Source of the DNA: an uncultured Holdemanella sp.
Lineage (GTDB): Bacteria > Bacillota_I > Bacilli_A > Erysipelotrichales > Erysipelotrichaceae
Direction: 5' to 3'
Assembly: GCA_900754615.1 (NCBI GenBank)
Contig: CAAEDN010000076.1
Span: 1-40,089 of the forward strand
Length of the DNA stretch: 40,089 nt
The notes under the pieces were generated by a model. The model was not told the origin of the DNA. It saw nothing but the letters and a program-made list of their open reading frames with translations, and searched no databases. A program made the position numbers and the translations under genes. This document shows positions 23,890 to 31,293 of this stretch, piece by piece (position 1 is the first letter of the stretch; the number at the start of each line of letters is the position of its first letter).

Positions 23890-25180
23890 ATATTTTCTTT
23901 TGTGTTTTTAAATCATATAGGGCAATAGCTAAACAGAAGATTTCAGAAATGGTACAACTGATCCAAATACCATTTTCTTTGAATAGTGTTGTACAAATAA
24001 ATAGGGCTAATAAGGCAAAGAGAATGCCACGAGAAATCGAAAGCACAAAGGCTTTTCTAGGTTCTTCTAAAGCGACCATGTAGCCGCTTGTGATCACGAC
24101 ATGTCCCATAATCAAGAAGACAAAGCTAAATTGGCGTAGGGCAGCGATTGTACTAAAGTAGTTGGCAGTGTCTTTTGGAATAAAGGAAGCCGTGATATTT
24201 GGTGCAAAAACTTCAACAACTAAGAATAATAAAACTCCAGCACAAGAGACTAAAACACGTGCATATTTATGGAAAGTTGAAACAGATTTTTTATCTTTCT
24301 TACCATAGTAATAACTTACTAAAGGCTGGGTTCCCTGACTTGTTCCAACCATAACCATCAATACTAAGTTATAGATATACATTAAGACCGTAAAAGTAAC
24401 CAATCCATCGGTTCCAAGGAGTTGATTGATACGATAATTAAATACTGTAATCATAATGCCTGGAGAGATTTCGGAAATACAATCGGGGAGGCCTAAAGAT
24501 AAAATTCTAGAATATTCATGCCAAGGATAGTTTGCCTTCACAAAATGGAAATGTGATTTATGACTAAACGCAAAATGATAAAAGAAGAAGCAGAAAGTCA
24601 CAAGTTGAGATAAACCTGTAGCTAAGGCAGCACCACCAATTCCCATGTTAAAAGTTCCCATAAATAAAGGATCAAGAATTAAGTTAGTCCCAGCTCCTAG
24701 ACAAATACCTATAATGGATTTTTGTGGAAAGCCATCCGCCTTTAAAAGGACTTCGAAACAATAGGATACAATATAAAAAAAGGAGAAGCTAGATAATACT
24801 TTGATGTATGTATCTGCATAATCAAATACATCTTCGTTGGCTCCTAAAAATTCAGTTATATGATGGGAATTTAAGAAGGACAAAATCGCAATACAGAATG
24901 CTACACAAGAAATCGAAATTGTGTTCATTGTGAATACTTCATGCATTTTTCTTTCTTCATTCGCACCTCGATAGATGGACATAACAGTACTTGAACCAAT
25001 CGCAAATAATACACCTATTGAGAAAATGGTTGTGACATATGGACTTGCCACGTTTATGGAAGCTAATGCCGTATCACCTTCATAGTGGGCAACAAATATA
25101 CCATCGACTAATGTATATAGATTAAAGATTACCATCGAGCATATGGATGGTATGACAAATTTAAGATATTGTTTCAACAT
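23888..25180 (-). CDS. MATE family multidrug exporter
   Basis: This protein of about 430 residues has about twelve membrane helices of the MATE type (LVDGIFVAHYEGDTALASIN, TNLILDPLFMGTFNMGIGGA, GTSQGTQPLVSYYYG). MATE proteins expel cationic drugs or metabolites using Na+ or H+ gradients. ATG 25180 is preferred, with GGTGA about 6 nt upstream; an in-frame ATG at 25192 lacks a site. It diverges from a MerR regulator and is preceded by a 19-bp-spacer promoter of the MerR-activated kind, so it is likely drug- or metabolite-inducible. Confidence 0.9.
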   Translation of the reverse strand: MLKQYLKFVIPSICSMVIFNLYTLVDGIFVAHYEGDTALASINVASPYVTTIFSIGVLFAIGSSTVMSIYRGANEERKMHEVFTMNTISISCVAFCIAILSFLNSHHITEFLGANEDVFDYADTYIKVLSSFSFFYIVSYCFEVLLKADGFPQKSIIGICLGAGTNLILDPLFMGTFNMGIGGAALATGLSQLVTFCFFFYHFAFSHKSHFHFVKANYPWHEYSRILSLGLPDCISEISPGIMITVFNYRINQLLGTDGLVTFTVLMYIYNLVLMVMVGTSQGTQPLVSYYYGKKDKKSVSTFHKYARVLVSCAGVLLFLVVEVFAPNITASFIPKDTANYFSTIAALRQFSFVFLIMGHVVITSGYMVALEEPRKAFVLSISRGILFALLALFICTTLFKENGIWISCTISEIFCLAIALYDLKTQKKI

Positions 25181-25196
25181 AAAAATCACCATTTAC

Positions 25197-25227
25197 AGTG
25201 TAAACCTTGGTATAATACTAAGGTCAA
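25197..25227 (-). promoter_or_regulatory. MerR-type 19-bp-spacer promoter and operator
   Basis: On the minus strand, -35 TTGACC (25222-25227) and -10 TACACT (25197-25202) are separated by 19 bp. The spacer is covered by the near-perfect palindrome ACCTTGGTAT-A-ATACTAAGGT (25204-25224). An overlong spacer bridged by a dyad is the hallmark of MerR-activated promoters. The dyad also contains TATAAT (25211-25216) on the plus strand, a plausible -10 for the merR gene itself, implying autoregulation. Confidence 0.75.
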
Positions 25228-25237
25228 GGGTGGCTAT

Positions 25238-26029
25238 ATGAAAAAATATTATAAAATCAATGAAATTGCGAAATTATACAATATTAAAACAGACTCTTTA
25301 AGATACTATGAAGAAGTAGGCTTGATTTGTCCAATGCGATCAAAATCAAATTATCGATTGTATACACTGAATGATATCTATATTTTAAATATTATTCGAG
25401 ATTGTTTAAAATTAGGGTATGATACGCATCAAATCAAAGAATACTTAGATAATCGTAGTGTGAATAATACAATTGTGTTTTTAAAAGAAGAAGAAAGATT
25501 GATTCAAAAACAGATTCAAGAATTGAATACGACACTAAGTTCCATTCAAACACGAATTGAAGATTTGAATCGTACCCAGTATATTGAATTTGATACATGT
25601 AAGATTGAAGTATATCCAAAAAGATATTGCCGGTATTTAAAAGAAAAAATTGATCAAGATGAAAAGATTGACTTTTTATTGACGAAACTAAGTGAATCGA
25701 TGGAAGAAGATATTTCGGTATTAGGAAATATGGATTCAGGCAGTGTTGTTGAATATAAAAATAATGAGTACGTGTATACAAGTGTATTTATTTTAACTCA
25801 AGAAGAAAAACATGACTTTATTCTAGATGAAGGCATGTATTGTACATATACGTACTCAGGAGAGTATGATCGAACGAATCAATTGTTTTATAAAATGAAA
25901 GATTGGATCAAAGAGCACAATTATACGATTGAGGGGCCTTTTTTAGAATTTTTATTGATTGACATTCATGAAACAAAAAAAGTGGAGGAATATATTACTT
26001 CCATCCACGTTAAGGTTAAACCAAGATGA
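25238..26029 (+). CDS. MerR family regulator with effector-binding domain
   Basis: This 263-residue protein has an N-terminal MerR winged helix (YKINEIAKLYNIKTDSLRYY, EVGLICPMR), a coiled dimerisation helix (about 75-120) and a C-terminal BmrR/GyrI-like ligand-binding domain (YCTYTYSGEYD, EGPFLEFLLIDIHETK). It resembles multidrug-sensing BmrR-type activators. ATG 25238 is the first with a plausible site (AAGGGTGG). It most likely twists the overlong-spacer promoter of the divergent MATE gene into an active form when a ligand binds. Its 3' end overlaps the convergent downstream gene by 14 bp. Confidence 0.87.
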   Translation: MKKYYKINEIAKLYNIKTDSLRYYEEVGLICPMRSKSNYRLYTLNDIYILNIIRDCLKLGYDTHQIKEYLDNRSVNNTIVFLKEEERLIQKQIQELNTTLSSIQTRIEDLNRTQYIEFDTCKIEVYPKRYCRYLKEKIDQDEKIDFLLTKLSESMEEDISVLGNMDSGSVVEYKNNEYVYTSVFILTQEEKHDFILDEGMYCTYTYSGEYDRTNQLFYKMKDWIKEHNYTIEGPFLEFLLIDIHETKKVEEYITSIHVKVKPR

Positions 26030-27779
26030 TAAATCCAGATTCAATAGGTTTATATTCTTCGACATCCATTGAATCGTAGTATAGATCTCCATTTGAGTCT
26101 AATACTAGAATTCGATGATTTTCACAAATAGTTGGTAAGACTTCTAAAGTGTTGTTGATTTTGTAGACTTTATTTTCTTTTTCAAATAATTGAGAATTAT
26201 ATGGTTCGATATCATCTTCACAAATATAGGTGTAGCTTGCACAATATAATTTACCATTTTCAAAGTAAGGCTCAACACGATCTCTAGAACCGTTACAAGG
26301 CGTATTTAAATAGCTTTGGGCATGCGTATCATCGATTACTTCAATTGGAAATTCAGATACGACTGGTTCGGATTTATTACCATGTACAATCAATGACATT
26401 GTATCTTCTGTTCTGTTAAATTCAACACTGCATAACATTTGGTTTGTGACAATATCATAATATGTTGTATCACACACAATGTATTTCTTGTTTAATCTTG
26501 CTTTCCAAACTGCATTTAGTTCTTGTTTCTTAGCTTTTTGTGCAAACGCAACCGTACGATTTCGAGTTGTTTTTAAAAGATAATCTCCTTCAAAGAAGAT
26601 TTGATTTCCTTTTTCATTTGTCCATTTACCATCTGCATAATCCAATAAATCACTCATGATCCAGCCTTTTTCTGTTTTGTCTTGCACAACCATACTTGAT
26701 TTTACTGTTGTGATTTTTTGAAATCCAAAGGCATGGGCGTATATACCCGAATAATCTGGATATGTATTTGTATCTAAATACGTATTGAATAGGCGCATTA
26801 AAGTTGTAGGAACATCGAGTCCACAATCATGTGTTTCACTGAATGCTAGTACAGCATTGTATTTAGGAACAATGATCAGTCTTGAACTAAAGAACATACT
26901 GTTTCCACCTTTGGCTAAAACTCCATCACCAAAATCATAGTCTGGATCATGGTGTCTGACTAGATCCCATCCTAAGCCAAAATCAATGGCGCCTAGATCC
27001 GATTCTAGAAAAGTAGTGCCCCAAGATTTAGCCATTAAAGCTTTTGACTTTTCACTAATAATAGAATTAGGTTCTAGAAAGAGTTGTCCAAACTTACATA
27101 GATCAATCATGGAAGTCGTAATGCCTCCAGCTCCTTGAATAGGAAAATATTCTTTTGGTTTCTTACCTTCAGAAACTAAAGGATAATTTGAATCAATTGT
27201 ATACGTTGTGTTGGTGCTTTTTACGCCAATCTTTTCTGTAATATATTTCTTTAAAACATCTTCATAATTCATATTACGAACTTTTGAAACGACCATTTCA
27301 GCGAGTGTAAATCCATCGTTACAATAGGTGCTGTAAGTTCCTGGATCTGTCTTTAGAGTACTATTTGATAAATAATTTAATACTTCGCTATAGTAGTCAA
27401 ACTTAGAAGTTGTACTCACACTAAAATGTTTCCATTGCGTACCTGGAAGTCCACTCGAATGGTCTAAGCACATACGTATTGTAATATCTTTATATCTTTC
27501 ATCTTTCATTGTAAATTCAGGAAGAATATCGGCAACTTTATCTTCTAATTGAATTAATCCTTCATCTACTAACTGCATGATGCATACAGTACAATAAATT
27601 TTTGAGATGGAACATACATTAAATGTGCAATTCGCCGTGATAGGCTGATTATTGATTTTATCAATAACACCAATCGCATCGGCACATACAATTTTTCCAT
27701 CCTGCATAAAGGCATAGCTACAAGCCGTATAGTCTGTTTTTACCATAGCCTTTAATAATTGAGTAACTTGATTTTCCAT
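26016..27779 (-). CDS. Serine beta-lactamase-fold hydrolase (class C-like, PF00144)
   Basis: This 587-residue protein starts with a penicillin-binding-like domain (about 1-350). The active-site SxxK is S57-I-S-K60 in NVCSISKIYC, the Tyr motif is YCN (TYCNDGF, about 155), and a KGG motif appears in VLAKGGNSMFFSS. The C-terminal about 230 residues form an extra beta-rich domain. There is no signal peptide, so it is probably cytosolic or exported by another route. Members include esterases, peptidases and true beta-lactamases; the substrate is not predictable. It overlaps merR tail-to-tail by 14 bp. Confidence 0.82.
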   Translation of the reverse strand: MENQVTQLLKAMVKTDYTACSYAFMQDGKIVCADAIGVIDKINNQPITANCTFNVCSISKIYCTVCIMQLVDEGLIQLEDKVADILPEFTMKDERYKDITIRMCLDHSSGLPGTQWKHFSVSTTSKFDYYSEVLNYLSNSTLKTDPGTYSTYCNDGFTLAEMVVSKVRNMNYEDVLKKYITEKIGVKSTNTTYTIDSNYPLVSEGKKPKEYFPIQGAGGITTSMIDLCKFGQLFLEPNSIISEKSKALMAKSWGTTFLESDLGAIDFGLGWDLVRHHDPDYDFGDGVLAKGGNSMFFSSRLIIVPKYNAVLAFSETHDCGLDVPTTLMRLFNTYLDTNTYPDYSGIYAHAFGFQKITTVKSSMVVQDKTEKGWIMSDLLDYADGKWTNEKGNQIFFEGDYLLKTTRNRTVAFAQKAKKQELNAVWKARLNKKYIVCDTTYYDIVTNQMLCSVEFNRTEDTMSLIVHGNKSEPVVSEFPIEVIDDTHAQSYLNTPCNGSRDRVEPYFENGKLYCASYTYICEDDIEPYNSQLFEKENKVYKINNTLEVLPTICENHRILVLDSNGDLYYDSMDVEEYKPIESGFIILV

Positions 27780-27799
27780 ATGATTTCTCCTTTTTTAAA

Positions 27800-27828
27800 A
27801 GAAAACGAGAAGATAAACCTTCTCGTTA
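27800..27828 (-). terminator. Terminator of the aroE-aroK fusion gene
   Basis: On the minus strand, AACGAGAAG pairs with CTTCTCGTT around a 6-nt loop, followed by TTCTTTT. The stop codon is at the base of the stem. Confidence 0.8.
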
Positions 27829-29109
27829 GTCTGCAACGGCATCAATTAAAATGCTGTGATAGGCATTCACAATATCATCAACCGTTTCTTCAATATTCGC
27901 ATTGTTGACAGCTACATAAGCTGCGTATTTTTGGTACAATGGGTATCTTTCTTTATGCATTTGTTGAAGGGCTTGTTTAGAACTTGATAAAGGTCTATTT
28001 GGATCGGAACTAATTAATTTATCTATATCACGATCAATGAAGATTGTGATTCCATTTAAACGTAAGAAGTCCATATTGACTTTATGTTTAATGGTACCAC
28101 CACCTGTTGCGATGATTTTATTGTTCATCTTACTAGCTTCAATCGCAACTTCTGTTTCAATCGCTCTAAATCCTGCTTCTCCAGATTCTTGGAAAATTTC
28201 AGGAATGCTTTTTCCGGCTTTGGCTATAATCATATCGTCTAAGTCGAAAAATTCCTTTCCAAGCTTTTCTTCAAGCATTTTACCAATTGTTGTTTTACCA
28301 GCACTTGGCATACCAATTAATACGATGTTACAACGATCTTTCAACATTTCTTTTTTGATTTCATCAATGATGGAATCATCAAAAGACATATTTTCAAAAA
28401 TTTCAAATGTATATTTTGCCTGCGCAATCAACATTTCCAAACCAATCACACGCTTAATATCGGCTTCTTGAGCTTCAAAACATAAACGAGTAAGAATTGG
28501 GTTGTATACAACATCTAATACACGTTCTAATTTATGGAACCAGCTTACATCAATTGGTGCATTCGCAATATTTGGAAACATTCCAACAGGACTTGTATTG
28601 ACGACGATATCTGCATCTAAATGGGATGTATACATTTCATCGTATCCAATGGCACCGCGATCTGCACTTCTCGAAACAATCACAATGTCTTTTGCGTTTT
28701 CATGTTCACAAACGGCTTTAACAGCTGCACAAGCTCCACCATTACCAATGATTAATACTTTTTTTCCTTCCATATGAACATTGTGTGCTTTTACCATATA
28801 TAAGAAACCACCAAAGTCTGTATTGAATCCTTTTAATTTGCCATCTACATTGATAATCGTATTGACAGCACCAATGGCTTTAGCACTCTCATCCATTTCA
28901 TCTAAATAAGGAATGACATCCTTTTTATATGGAATAGTCACATTGATTCCTTTGAAATCTTTCTTTTCCATAAATTCTTTGAATTCTTCTTTATTTAATT
29001 CCACCAATTGGTAGTCATAATCTTTTACGTTCTCAATCTCTGCAATTCTTGTCTGAATTTGTTTGGAGAAACTATGCCCTAAGTGCTCACCTATCAATCC
29101 GTATTTCAT
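27826..29109 (-). CDS. Shikimate dehydrogenase-shikimate kinase fusion
   Basis: This 427-residue bifunctional enzyme has an AroE domain at about 1-265 (GEHLGHSFSK substrate site, NVTIPYK with the catalytic Lys, GAVNTI, GNGGACAA NADP loop, NTSPVGMFP). An AroK domain spans about 270-427 (GMPSAGKTTIGK P-loop, FFDLDDMI, GFRAIETE, ATGGGTI, RPL lid). It reduces 3-dehydroshikimate to shikimate and phosphorylates it, two consecutive steps toward chorismate. This is presumably the biosynthetic pair, distinct from the unfused AroE at 33315. The other pathway genes are not adjacent. A structured leader with a terminator-like hairpin precedes it. Confidence 0.92.
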   Translation of the reverse strand: MKYGLIGEHLGHSFSKQIQTRIAEIENVKDYDYQLVELNKEEFKEFMEKKDFKGINVTIPYKKDVIPYLDEMDESAKAIGAVNTIINVDGKLKGFNTDFGGFLYMVKAHNVHMEGKKVLIIGNGGACAAVKAVCEHENAKDIVIVSRSADRGAIGYDEMYTSHLDADIVVNTSPVGMFPNIANAPIDVSWFHKLERVLDVVYNPILTRLCFEAQEADIKRVIGLEMLIAQAKYTFEIFENMSFDDSIIDEIKKEMLKDRCNIVLIGMPSAGKTTIGKMLEEKLGKEFFDLDDMIIAKAGKSIPEIFQESGEAGFRAIETEVAIEASKMNNKIIATGGGTIKHKVNMDFLRLNGITIFIDRDIDKLISSDPNRPLSSSKQALQQMHKERYPLYQKYAAYVAVNNANIEETVDDIVNAYHSILIDAVAD

Positions 29110-29148
29110 ATCATTTCCTCTTTTCTAGAACAGCTCTTTAAATGTTAA

Positions 29149-29232
29149 AAAAAGCATTTCGAAGAAGAAATGCTTTTTGAATGCCCTGAAACTTAAAAAT
29201 AACCATCGTATACATATGGTTTTGTTCAGGGC
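29149..29232 (-). promoter_or_regulatory. Candidate transcription attenuator leader of the aroE-aroK gene
   Basis: Read on the minus strand, an 8-bp stem GCCCTGAA/TTCAGGGC (29225-29232 with 29183-29190) encloses an inner AACCAT/ATGGTT hairpin. Immediately after comes a terminator-like hairpin, AAAAAGCATTTC/GAAATGCTTTTT (29149-29178), with a run of seven U, 40 nt before the aroE-aroK start. The order fits an aptamer or antiterminator plus terminator. No known riboswitch or T-box motif was recognised, and no competing fold was proven. Confidence 0.45.
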
Positions 29233-29376
29233 TATTTAAAGTAAAAGTAATAATGTTTTGAAGTGTTCATATGCATAGGATACACCATTTCGTTGTAAGT
29301 GGCAACCCTAAAATGAAAATAAATGTAAAAAAACAGAAACATGTTTCAAAAGTGTATAATAAAAATGGTGATTATT

Positions 29377-29706
29377 ATGAATGTTGGATTTGTGGCATGT
29401 ATTATCTTGGCAGTGTTGTTTCTTATTTTAGGAATCATATTTGCGTTACTAAAAGAAAACGGAGCACAATTTGTTTCAGGCTTTCGTACACTAAATCATC
29501 CAGAAAAATATGATAAAGATTATATTTCTAGAGATATGCGTAATCAATGTTTCATTTATTTTGTGATTCTAAGTATAGGAGCCGTCCTTTCGAATTTTAT
29601 ATCTTCTTATATCGCAATACCTACCTATATTATATGGGCCATTATTTTCTTTAAGTCTGTACATTTAGATGCCGAAAAGGCATTTGAAAAATATTTGATT
29701 CATTAA
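29377..29706 (+). CDS. DUF3784-like small membrane protein
   Basis: This 109-residue protein has three hydrophobic segments (about 3-25, 59-78 and 80-96). The loop QFVSGFRTLNHPEKYDKDYISRD is typical of DUF3784 proteins, whose function is unknown. ATG 29377 has GGTGA 5 nt upstream; in-frame ATGs at 29341 and 29365 are poorer. TATAAT at 29355-29360 could be the -10, but no good -35 is seen. It stands alone between the aro fusion and a gene-poor stretch. Confidence 0.65.
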   Translation: MNVGFVACIILAVLFLILGIIFALLKENGAQFVSGFRTLNHPEKYDKDYISRDMRNQCFIYFVILSIGAVLSNFISSYIAIPTYIIWAIIFFKSVHLDAEKAFEKYLIH

Positions 29707-30159
29707 AGTATGTAAAGAGCTTTTAAGTCTTATATATGATTCAATATAAGTGTTCTGTGCATTTTGAAATGATATTTTTCAAAATGAGTCAGAAACATTC
29801 AAACCGAATTATGGGATATGAAGCAATACATCCTTTCTAGCACTTCTTTGATTTAAAAGCCTATATGATCATGGTTTGTATGATGGGTGGAGAAATTTAA
29901 TATTAGGCTAGAAGAAGAAATCAATATCTTATGGAATTTTCGTCGACCTTTTCTTGATTTAATATATTATTTATGGCAAAAGCGTACTTCATTACCCTGA
30001 AATTGTTGACGTTTTTGCCTTTTATAATGCGGAAAGAGTTGAATTATTGTAGGTTTATGAAGAATGTCGTAATTGGCACAATTTAACGTAGAAACTTTAC
30101 ATTTGACGTTAATAAAGTTAAAACGAAAATAACAGAGTTAAAAAGGAGGCTGCGATAAC
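29707..30159. other. Gene-poor stretch with possible remnants
   Basis: No intact gene is visible. All frames are short and broken. A fragment near 30000 (YPEIVDVFAFYNAERVELL) reads like protein without a start, suggesting decayed coding DNA. A hairpin CATTTTGAAA/TTTCAAAATG lies around 29760-29788. Compact -35-like TTGACG is at 30103-30108, upstream of the small frame at 30160. I cannot assign the parent gene. Confidence 0.4.
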
Positions 30160-30297
30160 ATGGAAACAGATGTATTTGGATTGACAATAAATTATAAGTC
30201 ATGGGGTAAAACACAATCGTTACCACTTTATATATTCGCTAAAAGAAGAGACCAACTTGATCTCTTCTTTAATCTATATTCGAGTTTTGAACAATGA
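30160..30297 (+). CDS. Short 45-codon frame with strong ribosome site
   Basis: AAGGAGG lies about 10 nt before ATG 30160. The frame METDVFGLTINYKSWGKTQ runs 45 residues and then passes through the lysR terminator and into lysR's 3' end on the other strand. The beginning looks like a real N-terminus and the end does not, so I favour the remnant of a gene whose rest was lost. The family is not recognised. Confidence 0.35.
   Translation: METDVFGLTINYKSWGKTQSLPLYIFAKRRDQLDLFFNLYSSFEQ
30242..30270 (-). terminator. Terminator of lysR
   Basis: AAAGAAGAGA (30242-30251) pairs with TCTCTTCTTT (30261-30270) around a 9-nt loop. On the minus strand it follows the lysR stop and ends in a U-tract. Confidence 0.75.
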
Positions 30298-31156
30298 AGT
30301 TACAGAATGAATGCACAGCAGGAGGTACATATCTATTTTTTACTGTAGCCATATAAATAATACGTTTCTTTTGTGGGTTCTTGATTTTTAACTTTTTTAA
30401 ATGGAAATGATCAATCATGGGAATGTTTGGTACAACAGCTACGCCATAGTTAATATCAACTAGACCAAGGATGGCACTATCTTCTTCGACTTCAAACATA
30501 ATGTTTGGGTCGATATTGTTGGAATGAAATAAATCATCAATCAATGGTCTTAATCCACTGTACTTACTATAATAAATAAAATATTCATTTTGAAGTTCCT
30601 GCAAATCAATTTCATTCTTTAAAGCCAATGGATTTAATTTCGATACGACAACGACCAATTCTTCAGTTGTGATAGGAACGAAGTTGATATTGTTTCGATT
30701 TTCTTGATAGGAACAAAAAACTAAATCGTACTTTTCTTCTTCAAGACCATCCAATAAAGCACTTGTGCTTCCTTGTTTTAAAGTGAATTTGATTTTACTG
30801 TTGTTTTTATCAAAGTGGAAATGTTGAATTAAATGTGGAACATAACGATATCCAAGTGTATAAATGAAAGCTAGGTTGATCCATCCTTGATTAGGGGAAG
30901 TGATGGCATCAATCTTTTTTTGTCCAAGTTCAATTTCACTCAAGCCTTTTGTGACATATTCATAGAAAATTTTTCCATATCTTGTTAGACGAATGTTTCT
31001 TCCTTGTTTTTCAAATAAGTAACAATTTAATTCGTTCTCCAATTGCGAAATGGCATGGGAAAGGGAAGGCTGGGTAATATTTAACATGTTGGCAGCTTGT
31101 GTATAGTGTTCAGTTTCAGCAAGCACTTTAAAGTAATATAAATGGTTAAGATTCAT
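30269..31156 (-). CDS. LysR family regulator of the hydroaromatic acid cluster
   Basis: This 295-residue protein has an N-terminal LysR winged helix (MNLNHLYYFKVLAETEHYTQ, ITQPSLSHAISQLENELNCY) and a periplasmic-binding-like effector domain (about 90-290). AGGAGG precedes ATG 31156. It diverges from the flavin-reductase operon. Several TAGAT/ATCTA dyads of the T-N11-A kind lie between the two starts and overlap its own likely promoter. It most likely activates the opposite operon when shikimate, quinate or a derivative binds; the effector is inferred from the neighbours. Confidence 0.88.
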   Translation of the reverse strand: MNLNHLYYFKVLAETEHYTQAANMLNITQPSLSHAISQLENELNCYLFEKQGRNIRLTRYGKIFYEYVTKGLSEIELGQKKIDAITSPNQGWINLAFIYTLGYRYVPHLIQHFHFDKNNSKIKFTLKQGSTSALLDGLEEEKYDLVFCSYQENRNNINFVPITTEELVVVVSKLNPLALKNEIDLQELQNEYFIYYSKYSGLRPLIDDLFHSNNIDPNIMFEVEEDSAILGLVDINYGVAVVPNIPMIDHFHLKKLKIKNPQKKRIIYMATVKNRYVPPAVHSFCNFIVQNSNID

Positions 31157-31185
31157 GTTGTCCTCCTAGCTTTAGTATAAACGAA

Positions 31186-31216
31186 TCTATAGATAAAATC
31201 TATAAATAAATAGATA
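31186..31216. promoter_or_regulatory. LysR-type operator dyads
   Basis: Overlapping inverted repeats: ATCTATAGAT (31186-31195), TAGAT-AAA-ATCTA (31191-31203, a perfect T-N11-A box) and ATCTAT-N6-ATAGAT (31199-31216). They lie about 45-75 nt before the predicted start of the operon and overlap the lysR promoter region (minus-strand TATACT at 31175-31180). Confidence 0.7.
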
Positions 31217-31225
31217 AAACGTAAT

Positions 31226-31254
31226 TGTTTCAATGAGTTTAAAAAATTATAATA
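31226..31254 (+). promoter_or_regulatory. Promoter of the hydroaromatic operon
   Basis: TTGTTT (31226-31231), 17 nt, then TATAAT (31249-31254). A short leader with TTAGGAGG precedes ATG 31294. The LysR boxes end 9 nt before the -35, fitting activation. Confidence 0.7.
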
Positions 31255-31293
31255 TGGATGTCTTGTGAATAAGTTAACATTTAGGAGGAAAAA

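Noticed and set aside
29260..29340. T-box-like leader, from the minus-strand sequence AGGGTTGCCAC.
   Set aside because: It does not match the T-box core AGGGTGG-N-ACCGCG and lacks the expected stem I and terminator order.
29271..29513. 80-codon frame overlapping the DUF3784-like gene.
   Set aside because: No ribosome site, and its second half is the DUF3784 gene read in another frame.
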